Origin: Anaeramoeba flamelloides
Taxonomy: Eukaryota > Metamonada > Anaeramoebidae
Length of the DNA stretch: 64,000 bases
Direction: 5' to 3'
Assembly (NCBI GenBank): GCA_027625915.1
Contig: JANTQA010000023.1
Coordinates: forward strand, 18,600,001-18,664,000
The notes beneath the pieces were generated by a model. The model saw nothing but the letters and a program-made list of their open reading frames with translations. It searched no databases and had not been told where the DNA came from. Below are positions 11,574-23,042 of the stretch, piece after piece. Position 1 is the stretch's first letter, and each line of letters opens with the position of its first letter. The position numbers and the translations under genes are program-made.

Positions 11574-13612
11574 TCTACCATAAGTTTGATAATTAACAAA
11601 TAATTATCTATATATAAACATATATCCAATATAAAAACCTTTTAATATAAAGATTTACAATTCATAAAAATTAATATAGGTTTTTTTTTTAAATATATAT
11701 GATCAGATTTTTGATAAATGTAAAATAAAAATTAATATAAAATTATGGAAACATTAAATCTCTTTTCAAACTTAAGATGATCATTCAAAAACTCTGAAAC
11801 TAGAATTTTATTATATTATTTTTTTTTTTTTTTTTTGACATTTAGACGTAAAAATTTATTTATTTATCATTATTGAAGAGTGTTGATTCAAAAAATATAC
11901 CACATAATCTCCTGTAATCCTAAAATTATTGTTTAATTTTTTTCATCCTAAGATTAATTTCAAAAATAGGGTCAGATTTTTATTAGAAATAAATTTGATT
12001 AATTGTTATTTTTTTTTGAATAATAATATATTTTACTAAGCTTTTTAGAGATATTAACCAATATATCTTAATAAATAAAAATATAGTGTAATCATTTTAT
12101 TTTTTGAAAGACAAGCGAAAAAAGAAAAAAAAAATAATAAAAAAGTTTGCCCATAATTTTTAAATTTGGCTTGGTTATAATATGGGAAATATTTTTACTC
12201 ATAGGATATCATTTCCTAAAAAAAAAAAGAAAAGAATAAAAAAATTAATACAATAAAAAAAAAAGGAAGAAAATAAAGAAATGATGAAGTAAAAAAAAAT
12301 CAATAAAAAGATAAAAACTATTTTGAAAAGTTTTTTTTACTCAAAATGTTATATCAGTTAATTATCATTTTCTTTTATGGCATTTTTATATTAGATCGCC
12401 ACTATTATATATTTTTTTTACAACAAAATTTTTTTTCAATAAACGAACCAAAAAATAATATTTTGAGATCAAATAAATTTTTTTAAGATTAACTTAATGG
12501 CCCAATTTTTTTTTTAAATTTTCAATTTTATCAATTTAATTTGAATTATCAACTGGCCTAGAACAATAGATCAAGTTGACTGGTTTTTGTTATTATGATG
12601 TAAAAAAGAAACATTACCAAAAATAAAAAAATAAATAAAAATAATTTTTTGAGTGTAAAGTTATTAAAATATTATATTGTTGATTTTTTATTTTTGAAAG
12701 AGTGTTAAATTGTTTTTCGTTAATAATTTATGTGATACATCACCCATTTTCTTTCTTTTCTCAAAAAAAAAAAAAAAGATAAAAAAAATAAAAATATAAT
12801 TTCAAAAAAAAAAATATAATAAATTGTATTTTCAGTCGAACAAAACTGGGGTTTGATTTTGAATTGAAATTATTTGTTATTAATATAAATATAAATTAAA
12901 ACATGCTATAAATAAGAACTTTTTAAAAATAAATTGAAATAATATTCTTTGTTAAAATATTTGGATAAATATTTGGTTTTTTAAGAAAATTTTAAAAGTG
13001 TTTTTTTCACATAAAATTATATTATGCATTGATTATCATTTGAAATATTAATAAATTTATAAATAATACCATTCTGAAATAAATTGGGGAAAAAATTGAT
13101 TATTTTGCTATGGCGAAACATTATTCCAATGTACCTATTGTTAATTTCCCAATTTAATCTGGAAAAAATCTATAAAAGATTAAAAACCCAAGAAGAATTA
13201 TTTATAAATAAAGATGCAATTATAAATTTGACGAACTGTATAAAATTATTTTGCAAATCATTTTTTTCTTATTCTTTAAAATTTTTTTTCAATCATAATA
13301 TGTGAGGTTTATGGTGTTTTATATTATGGAAGAACTTCTAGATACTTGATTTTTAAAAAAGTAGTTTTGAGAAACTAATTTTTTAAATAAGAATAACATT
13401 CTAAAAAAATGTACTTTTTCTAAAAAATAAAAAAAAATATGAAAATATCACAATATTTATCAACTAATTATTTATTAAAATATTTAATTGATTTTCTTAT
13501 TTTGATTATTCAATTGCAATTTTATTTTATCACCACCTTTTTAAAAAATTTCTTTTTAATTAATCTATATAATTTTTTTCAACAAATGAAAAACTTTGTA
13601 ATTAATGAAATA

Positions 13613-13641
<29 letters not shown>
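10473..13641. other. Long AT-rich non-coding region
   Basis: About 3.2 kb without a supportable gene. A short open frame at 13084-13305 has protein-like composition in its second half (IYKRLKTQEELFINKD) but matches nothing I recognise. A second at 13439-13648 is low-complexity. The pair ATTACTTCTCCCCTTT at 10888 and GGGGAATTTACTTCTC at 10988 reads like related but not convincing repeat ends. A tetranucleotide microsatellite is listed separately. Confidence 0.4.
11538..11573. repeat. (TAGA)n microsatellite
   Basis: About nine tandem copies of the tetranucleotide TAGA with almost no interruptions. A simple repeat in intergenic DNA, likely length-polymorphic. Confidence 0.9.
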
Positions 13642-13643
<2 letters not shown>

Positions 13644-14184
13644 ATTAAACTAAATTCCAAAAATCTGGTCACGGTTTAAACAGTCGAAAAATAACAATAC
13701 TACACTTTACATTCGATTTTGAAATAATTATGTTTTTACAAACTATTTCATTTTTTGTCTTTTTTTGTTTTGTTCCGATTTCCTTTTTTTCAGTTTACTT
13801 AATCTGTTTCGTTAGATCTAGAATTTTTGTGAATGGTTGATAGAAGGTTAGTGATAGGTTTGATAAATTGAAAACTCACATACAATTTTTTGATGGTCCA
13901 TTATCATTTGATCGATCAACAATTCTTGATGAAATTTCAACAAATTTACCAATCCATTTTTTTTTTTAGCTCGTTTCATTGTATTTAACATAACAATTTT
14001 ATTATTTTTTTCTTTTATATTATTTACTTTTATTTGGATAAAGACAGATTACTTATAAAAACATTAATAATTGGTTAGTTAAATGTGGTTTAATATTAAT
14101 TTTGTAAAAGAATGATAAATTGTTTTTTTTTTTTTGCCTATTTTTGATTTTGGATGTGTCCAAATTTTTGGAATGGGGTTTATA
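13642..14184. mobile_element. MITE family E, copy 1
   Basis: A 540-bp element with terminal inverted repeats of about 30 nt. The left end reads TTAAACTAAATTCCAAAAAT, and the inverted right end reads TATAAACCCCATTCCAAAAA followed by TTTGGACAC. It sits directly beside a (TA)n run (13614-13640). The internal phrase TTTTATTTGGATAAAGACAG is shared with copy 2 at 41757-42307. There is no open frame of note. The ends resemble those of families C and D, which suggests one related Tc1/mariner-like group. Confidence 0.7.
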
Positions 14185-14420
14185 TGTATATATATCCATA
14201 TCATAAAATTTAATAATGTAATATTCATAAAGTCTAAGTGTGTGAGGATCTTTGTTTTCCTTTCCCCTGAATTAAAAAAAAAAAAAAATACTAAAAACTA
14301 TTAAATTTATAAAAAATTAACTCCTAGAAACCATGTTAAATCCAATCAAAGAAACTTAAGTTCACTTTCAAATCAAAATTACAAAGTTTGGTCTACAAAG
14401 TTAAAACATTTAACATGATA

Positions 14421-14598
14421 CTGGTATTTGAATTCTAAATGGGAAAGAATTTTCACTTCCTTTTCCATATTTTTTTTTTTATAAATATAGTTCTCAAAGA
14501 AATTAGGTTACAATTTGAGGTTCTCGATCTATATTCTCTTAAAAAAGAGAAATTAAAAATGAAGTGAAAAAAAATCCCATTTATTATTCAAATACCAG
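14421..14598. mobile_element. MITE family L, 178 bp, TA-flanked
   Basis: Terminal inverted repeats begin CTGGTATTTGAAT and continue with matching blocks (TAAATGGGA, TTTTCACTTC) for about 45 nt. TA flanks both ends. It is non-coding. Only this copy is seen in the window. Confidence 0.75.
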
Positions 14599-14915
14599 TA
14601 ATACAAAAACACTTATTTCAAATTAAACTTTATTTTTTTTTGCTTTTTCTTGTTCCAAATAGCATCTAATTCAGTATTCAATTGTATAAACAAGGTCTTA
14701 TAAATTTTGAATGTTAAACTATTGTGGTTTTAAGTAAAAATTAAAAGATTAATTGAATTAGTTTCATTATTTGTTTGTAATTTTCACAACTTTTTTTTAT
14801 AGCTTAATAATTGTCCCTCAAATTTGAATATTGATTTTTTTGTGACAATTTTTCTATTTGATCCTTGATTATTATAATTTTAAATTAATAATACTACTTG
14901 CAAAAACCAAAATTA

Positions 14916-15395
14916 CAGTGATCAAAATAATGCGTGCACAACGACTATAATCCGTGTTTCAAAATATTATCCGTGCTTTTTTTTATTCTTATACCAAGGC
15001 AATGTCCAATCTACTACCCAATAGTATACCTAAGTACAAATCAATTTTGAAAGTAAAGGTCTGGTTATTTTCAGTAAAATTTAAATTATTCACGCAAATA
15101 GTTGAAAATTTTTTCATAATAGTCTCAATTTTTTTTGAAATTTTTTGTATTTTTTTGATGAAAAATTTTCCATAAAAATTAACTCTATTTTTTGAGATAA
15201 ATTTTCCAATTTGATCCTTCATTTTTAGAATTTCTTTTTAAATAATAGAACTTTAAGAAACCAATACCATATTTTTTTAGGGTTTATTATTGGTTTCTTT
15301 GATTGGTTAATGTATAGGTCAACTATAACAAAAAAACACGCTTTTTATTTTGAAACACGCCTTAAATTTTTTGGCACGCTTTATTTTGACTACAG
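14916..15395. mobile_element. MITE family B, copy 1
   Basis: A 480-bp element flanked by TA. Left end CAGTGATCAAAATAATGCGT, inverted right end CTGTAGTCAAAATAAAGCGT, each followed by the GTGTTTCAAAATA motif. A near full-length copy in the opposite orientation is at 60013-60491, and a diverged partial copy is at 32150-32526. Short open frames lie on both strands inside, but none resembles a transposase, so I call it non-autonomous. Confidence 0.8.
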
Positions 15396-15852
15396 TATAT
15401 TTAATTATTGTTTGCTGTTAGTTTATTAAATCATAAATCCTTATTGGAAATAGATTTGTCGAAATTAATTTAGATCAAGTTTTTATGAGATTGTCTCGGT
15501 GAGCTCTTTTAAGAACAATAAACAGTAAATTTTTAAAAATGAATTTCAAAATATTCTTGAGGAATTCCTTTCTTAAGATTCTGAATCAGACTGTACTTAA
15601 ATCACAGAGATTTCAAAACAAGAAAATAGTTTTGTTAGATCACTCCCTTAAACCTGCCCTTATTTCTGAAAATATAAATAATTTTTCGATAAATGCACGA
15701 TAAAATAAGTTCTTATAAAACAGATTTCAATTTCCTTTTTGAGTTGAGTCAATTTTTATTTTACAAAGTTGTTTAACAAATATTTTTTATTTCGAATTTC
15801 ATTTTTATCCAAACCTTTTTTTTATTTATTTTTTTTATCAGACTAAATCATA

Positions 15853-17009
15853 ATGGGTGGTTGTTCAACAAAAATTAAATTAGATGAAGAACTTGAAAAA
15901 CGAATCCAAGAAAATACTGAATTTGATTCAGAGGAAATAGGCTTGCTATATAAAAGATTCATGAAAGAAAACCCAGATGGTGTTGTAAGAAAGGAAGACT
16001 TTCATTTAATTACTGAAGAACTTGGCTTCAAGGATGACTACTTTGCAGATCTTCTTTTTGAGGTATGATTCTTGTTTTTTTTGTATTTTACTTTTTTTTT
16101 TTTTTTTTTTTTTTTGTCTTTCTACTTTTCACTTAAATCAAAAAAATCACACAAATTTTTAATTTTGTCTTCTTAAATTTATTACCTAATAGGCAATTGA
16201 CACTGAGGGAAACGGAAAAATTGTTTGTTTTTTTTTCTTTTTTACAAAATTTCGATCTTTTCTTTGAGAGAAGTCTCTCACTTTTTTGTCATTTTTACTT
16301 TTTCTTTTTTTTCTTGTTTTGGTTGTTTGATCTGAAAAAAAATTAAACTTTGTTTTAATAGAACTTGAACAACCACCTTTAAGGAAAAACAATTCAAAAG
16401 AGTTGAAGAAAAAAAAACAGAGATTGGGGTTTTTGATAAAATTTTATCACTCTTCTTTCCTTCTTAAATACATAAAACAATTAACAAACAAAAATATTTT
16501 TTTTTTTATCCATTTTAAAACCAATAAAAAGGATTTTGAAGAACTTTGCAAAACAATGTCAATTACAATGAGAGGCAAACTTGATCAAAAACTCGAATTT
16601 GTCTTTAAGGTCTATGATCTCGATGGGTAAACTCACAATTTTTTTTTTATATATATTTTTTTTTTTTTTTTTATTCTTTGTGTTCCCCTAAAAATTAACA
16701 AAACAAAATTTTTTTTTTACTTTTTTGTCTTTCTGTTTACCAAAAAATTCCATAATCTTAAAATTTTAACACACACTAAGAAATGGATTAATTGAACGTG
16801 ACGAACTCCATAATATTTCTGAAGCTATTTTCAAAATGGTTGGAGAAAATAGTATTTTCCAAGACAATGAAGAAGTCCAAAAATATATTGACGAAGCCTT
16901 TGATGAAGCCGATCAAGATGGAGATGGTGGAATTAGCCTTGAAGAATTTAAGTCAATTGCAAAATCTGATCCTAAATTTTTGCAATCATTAGGTCCATTC
17001 AGGGCTTAA
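15853..17009 (+). CDS. EF-hand calcium sensor of the neuronal calcium sensor (NCS-1/frequenin) family
   Basis: A Ca2+-binding signalling protein, expected to attach to membranes through a myristoylated N-terminal glycine (MGGCSTK). Four exons (15853-16062, 16193-16222, 16532-16626, 16781-17009) join in phase to 187 residues, about the NCS-1 length of 190. The first EF-hand (ENPDGVVRKEDF) is degenerate, as in the family. The second is DTEGNGKI/DFEEL, split by an intron. The third is YDLDGNGLIERDEL, also split. The fourth is DQDGDGGISLEEF, with a full set of ligands. The end (KSDPKFLQSLGPFRA) parallels the NCS C-terminus. Exon 2 is only 30 nt. Its donor, GTTTGTTT, departs from the GTA(A/T) donors seen at other introns here. 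The introns are 130, 309 and 154 nt and T-rich. Confidence 0.9.
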
Positions 17010-19120
17010 AGCGATCGCATGACTTAATTTTTATTTCTTCAAATTTTTTTTTTATTTTTTTATTTTGTTCTTTGAAATATTAATGGTTTGTTTTGAGTTG
17101 TTATGTTCTTTTTTAATAACACCAAAAACCAAAAAACCAAAACTTAAAAAGAAATGAAATCATTCTTCATAAACTCTTTTAATTGGAAAACTTTTTTTGA
17201 AAAAAAAAATTTGTTTTTTTGATCCAAATATATTAAATATTTATAAAACCAATACTTTATTTTTTTTTGATTCTTATTATTTTCAAACGAATTAGTAATT
17301 TCTTTTTTTGTTTTGTTAGTCAATTGGGATAATCACTAATCTGAGAATTTTAACAACAAGTCAATTAATTTAATGAGAAATGATCTTTTCATACATATGC
17401 AAATTATCACATTTTTTTGTTTTTTTATTGAAATTATTAAATATTTCTGATAAATAAATTTGTTTTTCAGGGAGTAGCCACCATAAAGTCTTAATTTTCA
17501 CTTTTTAATATTTTGAAATAAGTATCATCAAATAACATTTTTGACTTTGGATATGGCTGATTGATTTTTGGTATTTCAAGGAATTTTTGAAAAATAAATT
17601 ATTACTGTTTTCAGCATAAAATACAATAAAAATACCACAATAGAATTTTAAGTTGAATTATATAGTCTACTTTGGGGTATGTTAAATCGTTTAACTTTTG
17701 TTCTTTTCTCAACATTCTATTGCGGTAGTTTATTTTATGTTGGAAAAAAATATAATTATTTTTTTATTGCAGATTATTTTAATGATAAAAATCAAAAACA
17801 AAAATTTTAATCAAATAAGACAATACATTTTTCTGATCTAATTTAAAATGAGTAAAAAATGTGAAATTGTTGATTTCTGGTTTAGAATTTTACTTTAAAT
17901 TAACATACTCTCAAATTTAAAAGGAACAATATGTGCTAGTATCAAAAAAAAAAAAAAAAAAAAGAAATGCTTGTGAAACAATCGTAAGATCGATCATTCT
18001 ATATATCTGAACCGTTTTTGTGAAATATCTTGATTTTAAACTATATGTTTTTAACAGATGATTTGGGTCAAGAAAATTATTTAACTGATAGAGAATTAAA
18101 AATTTAGAAAGAATTTACTAATTTGTATTATCCTGAATATTGTTATTGTTAGCTAGAAACAATACCTTAATCCATGAGATTCAATGATTATCCCTTAAAT
18201 AATAATTATTGTTTTTTTAAACATCTTCCAATCTATCAGATACAGAAAAACCAAATAAAAAATTATCTTGTGATCTGATTATTGGTTTAATTGAATGCTT
18301 TTTATTTATTTTTCCAAGTGATTGTTTTTGTTAAAAGATCTTTATAATAATCAAAATTATTATTTTTATAATTTCTAAAATATGTTAAAATTTGTTAAAA
18401 ATTTCAAAAATATTTAATTACAATTCAATTTTAATACTGAAATGAAGACTAATATAATGTATTGTAATTTGGTTAATAGTTGATCGGTTACAAACCATCA
18501 CAATAGCTAAAAAAATAAATAAATAAATATCTATTAATCAAGAAAATAATTGTTTAATATTATTGGAATTATTTTTCAATTTAAAATGATTTATTTTTTC
18601 AAGATATATCAAATGATTAATGATAAGAAATATAAGAAAATTACACTTAAAACTTAAAAGTATATTTTCTAAAGCAGACTTTTGAATAAAATAATATTTA
18701 TTATTTTTGTTAGGTCCTCATAAATAGTAGGATTTGTAAAAGATTTGTATCGAAAATTAGATGAAAATAATTACTAAATATTAAAAAAATAATGTCAGAA
18801 TCTGTAAAGTAAAGAATTTAGTCTTATATCTCAACAAAAAAAATAATAATAACCTCAATAAAAAATTTAAAGAAATTTCTTCTAATTTGTTTTTTTTTTT
18901 TTTCAATATTTTCTTTGTAATTTTAATTTTAGATATTAGTATGATAAAAGTTTTTCATTTTCTTTTTTTTTAATTTTTGGGAATCTAGAACTGAAGAATA
19001 CTAGTTAAATTTTTAATAAACCATTTCATATTTAAACTTTAGTGGTTGTCATGATGTTGCTTCCCCCCTTAAAATTTTTATCAATTTTTTTTTAAATAAT
19101 ACACTGAAAATTGGACTATT
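17010..19120. other. Intergenic DNA downstream of the calcium sensor
   Basis: AT-rich and non-coding, with the 17.6-kb MITE listed separately. Nothing else is supportable. No terminator-like hairpin stands out after the TAA at 17009. Confidence 0.4.
17608..17750. mobile_element. Small MITE-like inverted repeat (family M)
   Basis: The left arm (TTTTCAGCATAAAATACAAT... ACCACAATAGAATTTTAAG) and the inverse of the right arm (TTTTTTCCAACATAAAATA... ACTACCGCAATAGAATGTTG) match over about 40 nt with small gaps. The whole unit is about 143 bp. There are no other copies in the window and no coding. Confidence 0.6.
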
Positions 19121-19750
19121 ATAAACTATTTTTCAAAAATTTTGACTTACTTTATAATTTTAATGGAAGTGGTTTTGATGGTTAGGTCTAATATTCTTAA
19201 TAATAAAATATATTCCAAATTTATAGATCAAAAATCAGTTTTTCTAATTTTGAAGATTTTTATTTTGCTTTTCTAATTGTTTTTTTTTTATTTTTTTTTT
19301 ACTTTTTCTTTTTTTTTTTTTTATTTCTTTTTGATCAATTTTTATTTTGCTTTTTTTTGATTCTCCTTTTTTTTTTTGCAAAAGATTATGTACAAAAAAA
19401 AAAGATCTTCAAAAAGATTCATAATTATCAAGAGAATTAAGACGATTTAATGTCTCTTAAAACGAATTTAATTATTTCAAAAAATCTTGTTGTTAAACTT
19501 TTTTTCCAGTTAACGTTCAGTAATAAAAAATCATTAATGCTCATTTGAAAATTTCTAACGTATTTTTTTTTAATTTTTGGTTTTATTTTTTTTTTTAATT
19601 TTTAAATATTGGGTTTTTATAGTTTTTTATGATTTAAAAAAATTAGTTATAAATCAAATTTAATTATCAGTCTATTTTGATTACTAATGAATATCTTTTT
19701 TTTTAAAATTGATTTTTACACTTGAGTTACAATTTTTGGAATGTGTTTAT
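19121..19750. mobile_element. MITE family D, copy 1
   Basis: A 630-bp element. Left end ATAAACTATTTTTCAAAAAT; inverted right end ATAAACACATTCCAAAAATT. Several internal phrases are shared in order with the copy at 26883-27503 (AAAAAAGATCTTC, TTTCCAGT...GTTCAGTA, AAAAAATCATTAAT). It is non-coding. Its ends resemble those of families C and E. Confidence 0.7.
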
Positions 19751-22700
19751 TTTACCCTCTATTTTACCAATAGTTTTAAAAAAGCAATTTATTTCCGACA
19801 TTTGTAAAATTAATATGTTAAAAAAACAGCAAATTATTATTATTATTATTTTTGGGATAAGGAGTTACTAAAGAAAATTTTATCAAACTAAAAAAATAGA
19901 AATGAAAAAAAAAAAAACTAAATATTAATATAGAAAATAATATTATTGTTTCTATCATCTAATTAAAATCATTTAAAACCCTATAAAATTTAAATTTTCC
20001 AATAAAAAAAAAATAAAAATTAGTTTAAAAATTTTCTTAATAAATTATTAGTAACTCTTAATTACCACCCAACCACACCCAAACGGTTGAATTGTTTTTT
20101 TTTTTTTAATTGTAAAGCATTATTAATTAATCCTCCATCCAATTTTTTTTTTGATTCAATATTTTGTGGATTTATAATTGTTATATTTTTTTGTGTATAT
20201 TGTTAATTAGAAATAAGTGTTAACTTTTATATAATGTAATATATCTAATTACGGGATTTTTTTTTATCATTTATTTAATGAATTTTTTTTAAGAAAATAT
20301 TTTTCTTGGGTATTCAAATTTTTGAATTTGTATCTACTTATACTTGATATTTAAATACTTATTCACTGAAATAATTAATCTTTTCTTAGTAATTAGTGTT
20401 TTTAAAATAATCAAATTAAAAGGGATTACTTTAGGTTAAAATTTTTAATTTTATAGAATTTTAAAATTATTTTGTGGTCATATCTTTAATTTGTCGTATT
20501 AGGTGATTATTTTATATTTCTGTATTTAGTAAAAGATAAAAAATTGATTTTTCATTTTCTTTATGTAAAAGAATTTATTTTTTTTTAAAATTTTTATATA
20601 ATTATTGTTATTTTATTTTAATAAAGTATATTTTCCAGTACTAGGTTATTTAAAATGTTAGTGGTTTTATTTTGAAAGTGAATTTGGTATATATTTTCGT
20701 TACAAACAAAAAATATTCTTCATAATTCATGAAAAAAAAAAAAAAATAATATAAAAAGATACTAGAATTGATTATTTAAAAATTAAGAAAAAAATTGTAT
20801 CTAGTAACGAAAATTAAATATTGCCTAAAAGGTGAAATTTGAAGGAGAAAATATTGGTGATTAATATTTATCATAAATTCTTTTTATATAAGTAATTAAT
20901 AGTTTAAAAAAAGTGTGAAAAAATATTTAAAAAATGATCAATAATACTTACTTATGTTTAATAATTTTCTCCAAAAATTTCAGTTTTCACCAAAATTTTA
21001 ATAATAAACCAACCCATCAATAAACAATAAAATTTTTAAAAAAATTATTCCTTTCACAAGTTAATATTTTCAGTAAATCGTAAATTATTGTAATTAAATC
21101 TTTGTTTTCTATGATAATTGCAAATGAAGACAATTTTAATGGATAATCTAATAAATTAACTAAATTTTATTTTATTATTGTTACTAGCCACTCAATCTAT
21201 CAGTCTTTGACTACACATGACAAAATAAGTTATATTATTTGTGATATTCTATACTTTCTTAATCTTTCGAATATCCTAAAAAAATATGATCTAAGTTTAT
21301 AAACCTAGAAAAAATTATCGTTTCTTATGAGATCATTTTTTTCTTTCATACTTTCTGAAAAAGAAAACCCTTATTATATTCAATTTATTTTTTTTCTTTT
21401 TTAAAATTTTTAATCCCGTATCTAACTATTTTCATCATTATTAAAATAATAACAAGCTTTTAGCCATAATATCAATATAAAGAATTGTTAAAATTTTTTA
21501 AGATAATTCTTTTTATTAAACAAAAAATTAATAAATCCATGACATTGAAAAAAATTTCACCTTTTTAAGAAGAATAGTGAAAAAAATATTAAATTTTTAA
21601 AGTTATTTACAAATTTTACTCTTAAACTGTTTTTTGCATAAAGATAAAATTTATTTTTCAAAATAAAATTGTAATGAAGATATTTATTAATTTTTATAAT
21701 TTTATCCTTAAAATTCAAAATCATTTTTTTAATGAAAAAAATGATTTGAATGGTAAGAATGATTCTTTTCAATTAGGCCATACTTTTTCTTATAAAAATT
21801 TTTCAAAATTGCAATTTTTTTTTTCATTTTTTGCAAACTTCAAAAAACCACTTTTTCAAACTTTAAAGAAAAAAAAAATTGCTTAATAGACCTCAATTTC
21901 CTTGAGAAAATTTTTTTAAACTATTATCATAATTGAATTTATATAATCACCGCCCATACATCAACTATTTTTATGTGCTGATATTTAAATTTAAATATTA
22001 ATGAATAAACAATTGGAACAAAAGAAAACTTTTTCAAAATCAATACTTTCTAACCCAAAACTAAAAATAATGTTGGCCATTTTTTAGGAATCAAATTAAT
22101 AGTTAATATAAAAACAATATCTTACTTTTTTTCGTTTTATATTGGAAACATGTGAATTTTATATTGCAAAAAAAGAATCATATTTTGTAATTTTTTTTAA
22201 ATGAGGTTAACACTTGAATTTCATAAGTCGAAACACAAGTTACTAAAAAAAAATTCATAGATCTTGACAAGATTACATTTGATTTTTTAAAAAAACAACT
22301 CATTTTTGATGAAAAATTCTCTCAAAATACTTTTTTAAAACCTGATAATTCAACTTATAGTATAAAGAAATATTTTTTAATTTTGGTCTAAAAAATATGA
22401 TAATCAGTTCAATTTTTAAAAGTATACCTGAATTAATCAAATAAAACTTTAAAAAATTTTTTTAAAGTTCAATTCTTAAATAAAAAGTACATAATTTTAT
22501 TTAGATTATTATTCGATTTTAAAAAAAAAGATTATGCTATAAGAATGTCCAAACTTTTAAAGTACATTATTGTTTTTTTTTTGTTACTTATTTTGATTAT
22601 TGTGTGCTTTATAAGTGATCTTATATTGTATACTAAAAAGTACTATGATATTATTTAAACGAATAAATAATCTCAAGTTCATTTTTATAATTAAGGTATT

Positions 22701-23042
22701 CCTATTTTTTTATTTATATTTATGTTTATTCAAAATCTAAATATTTTATTCAAAATATAAAAAAAAAAAAAAACCATTTGAAACTAAGGTTAATCTTTTT
22801 TTGGGAAAAAAAAAATAATTTTATTGTTTTATTTTTAAATTTATATTAATTTATATACATGTATTTGTAATTGTATGTTTATAAATGTAATGTTCATAAA
22901 GAGGTATATTATTTATTTAAACATTAATAAAAACGAAAAAGGGAAAAGAAAGAAAGTGGAAAAATGCAAAAAGAACTCAATAGAAAAAAAAACTATTTGT
23001 GAATGTATATTGAGATAATAAAATATAATTAGCTATAATATT
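19751..23042. other. Long AT-rich non-coding region
   Basis: About 3.3 kb to the kinase stop codon. Overlapping short open frames on both strands at 21557-21886 come from AT-rich low-complexity DNA, and I do not regard them as genes. No repeats with clear ends are seen. Confidence 0.4.

Noticed and set aside
13084-13305. 73-codon open frame
   Set aside because: Part of it looks protein-like, but there is no domain, no neighbouring exon and no conserved context; kept only as a remark in the intergenic entry.
14954-15222. Open frames inside MITE B on both strands
   Set aside because: Neither is conserved in frame in the copies at 32.2 and 60.0 kb, and neither resembles a transposase.
21557-21886. 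Overlapping open frames on both strands
   Set aside because: AT-rich low complexity; the frames are near mirror images, as expected from a palindrome-rich sequence.
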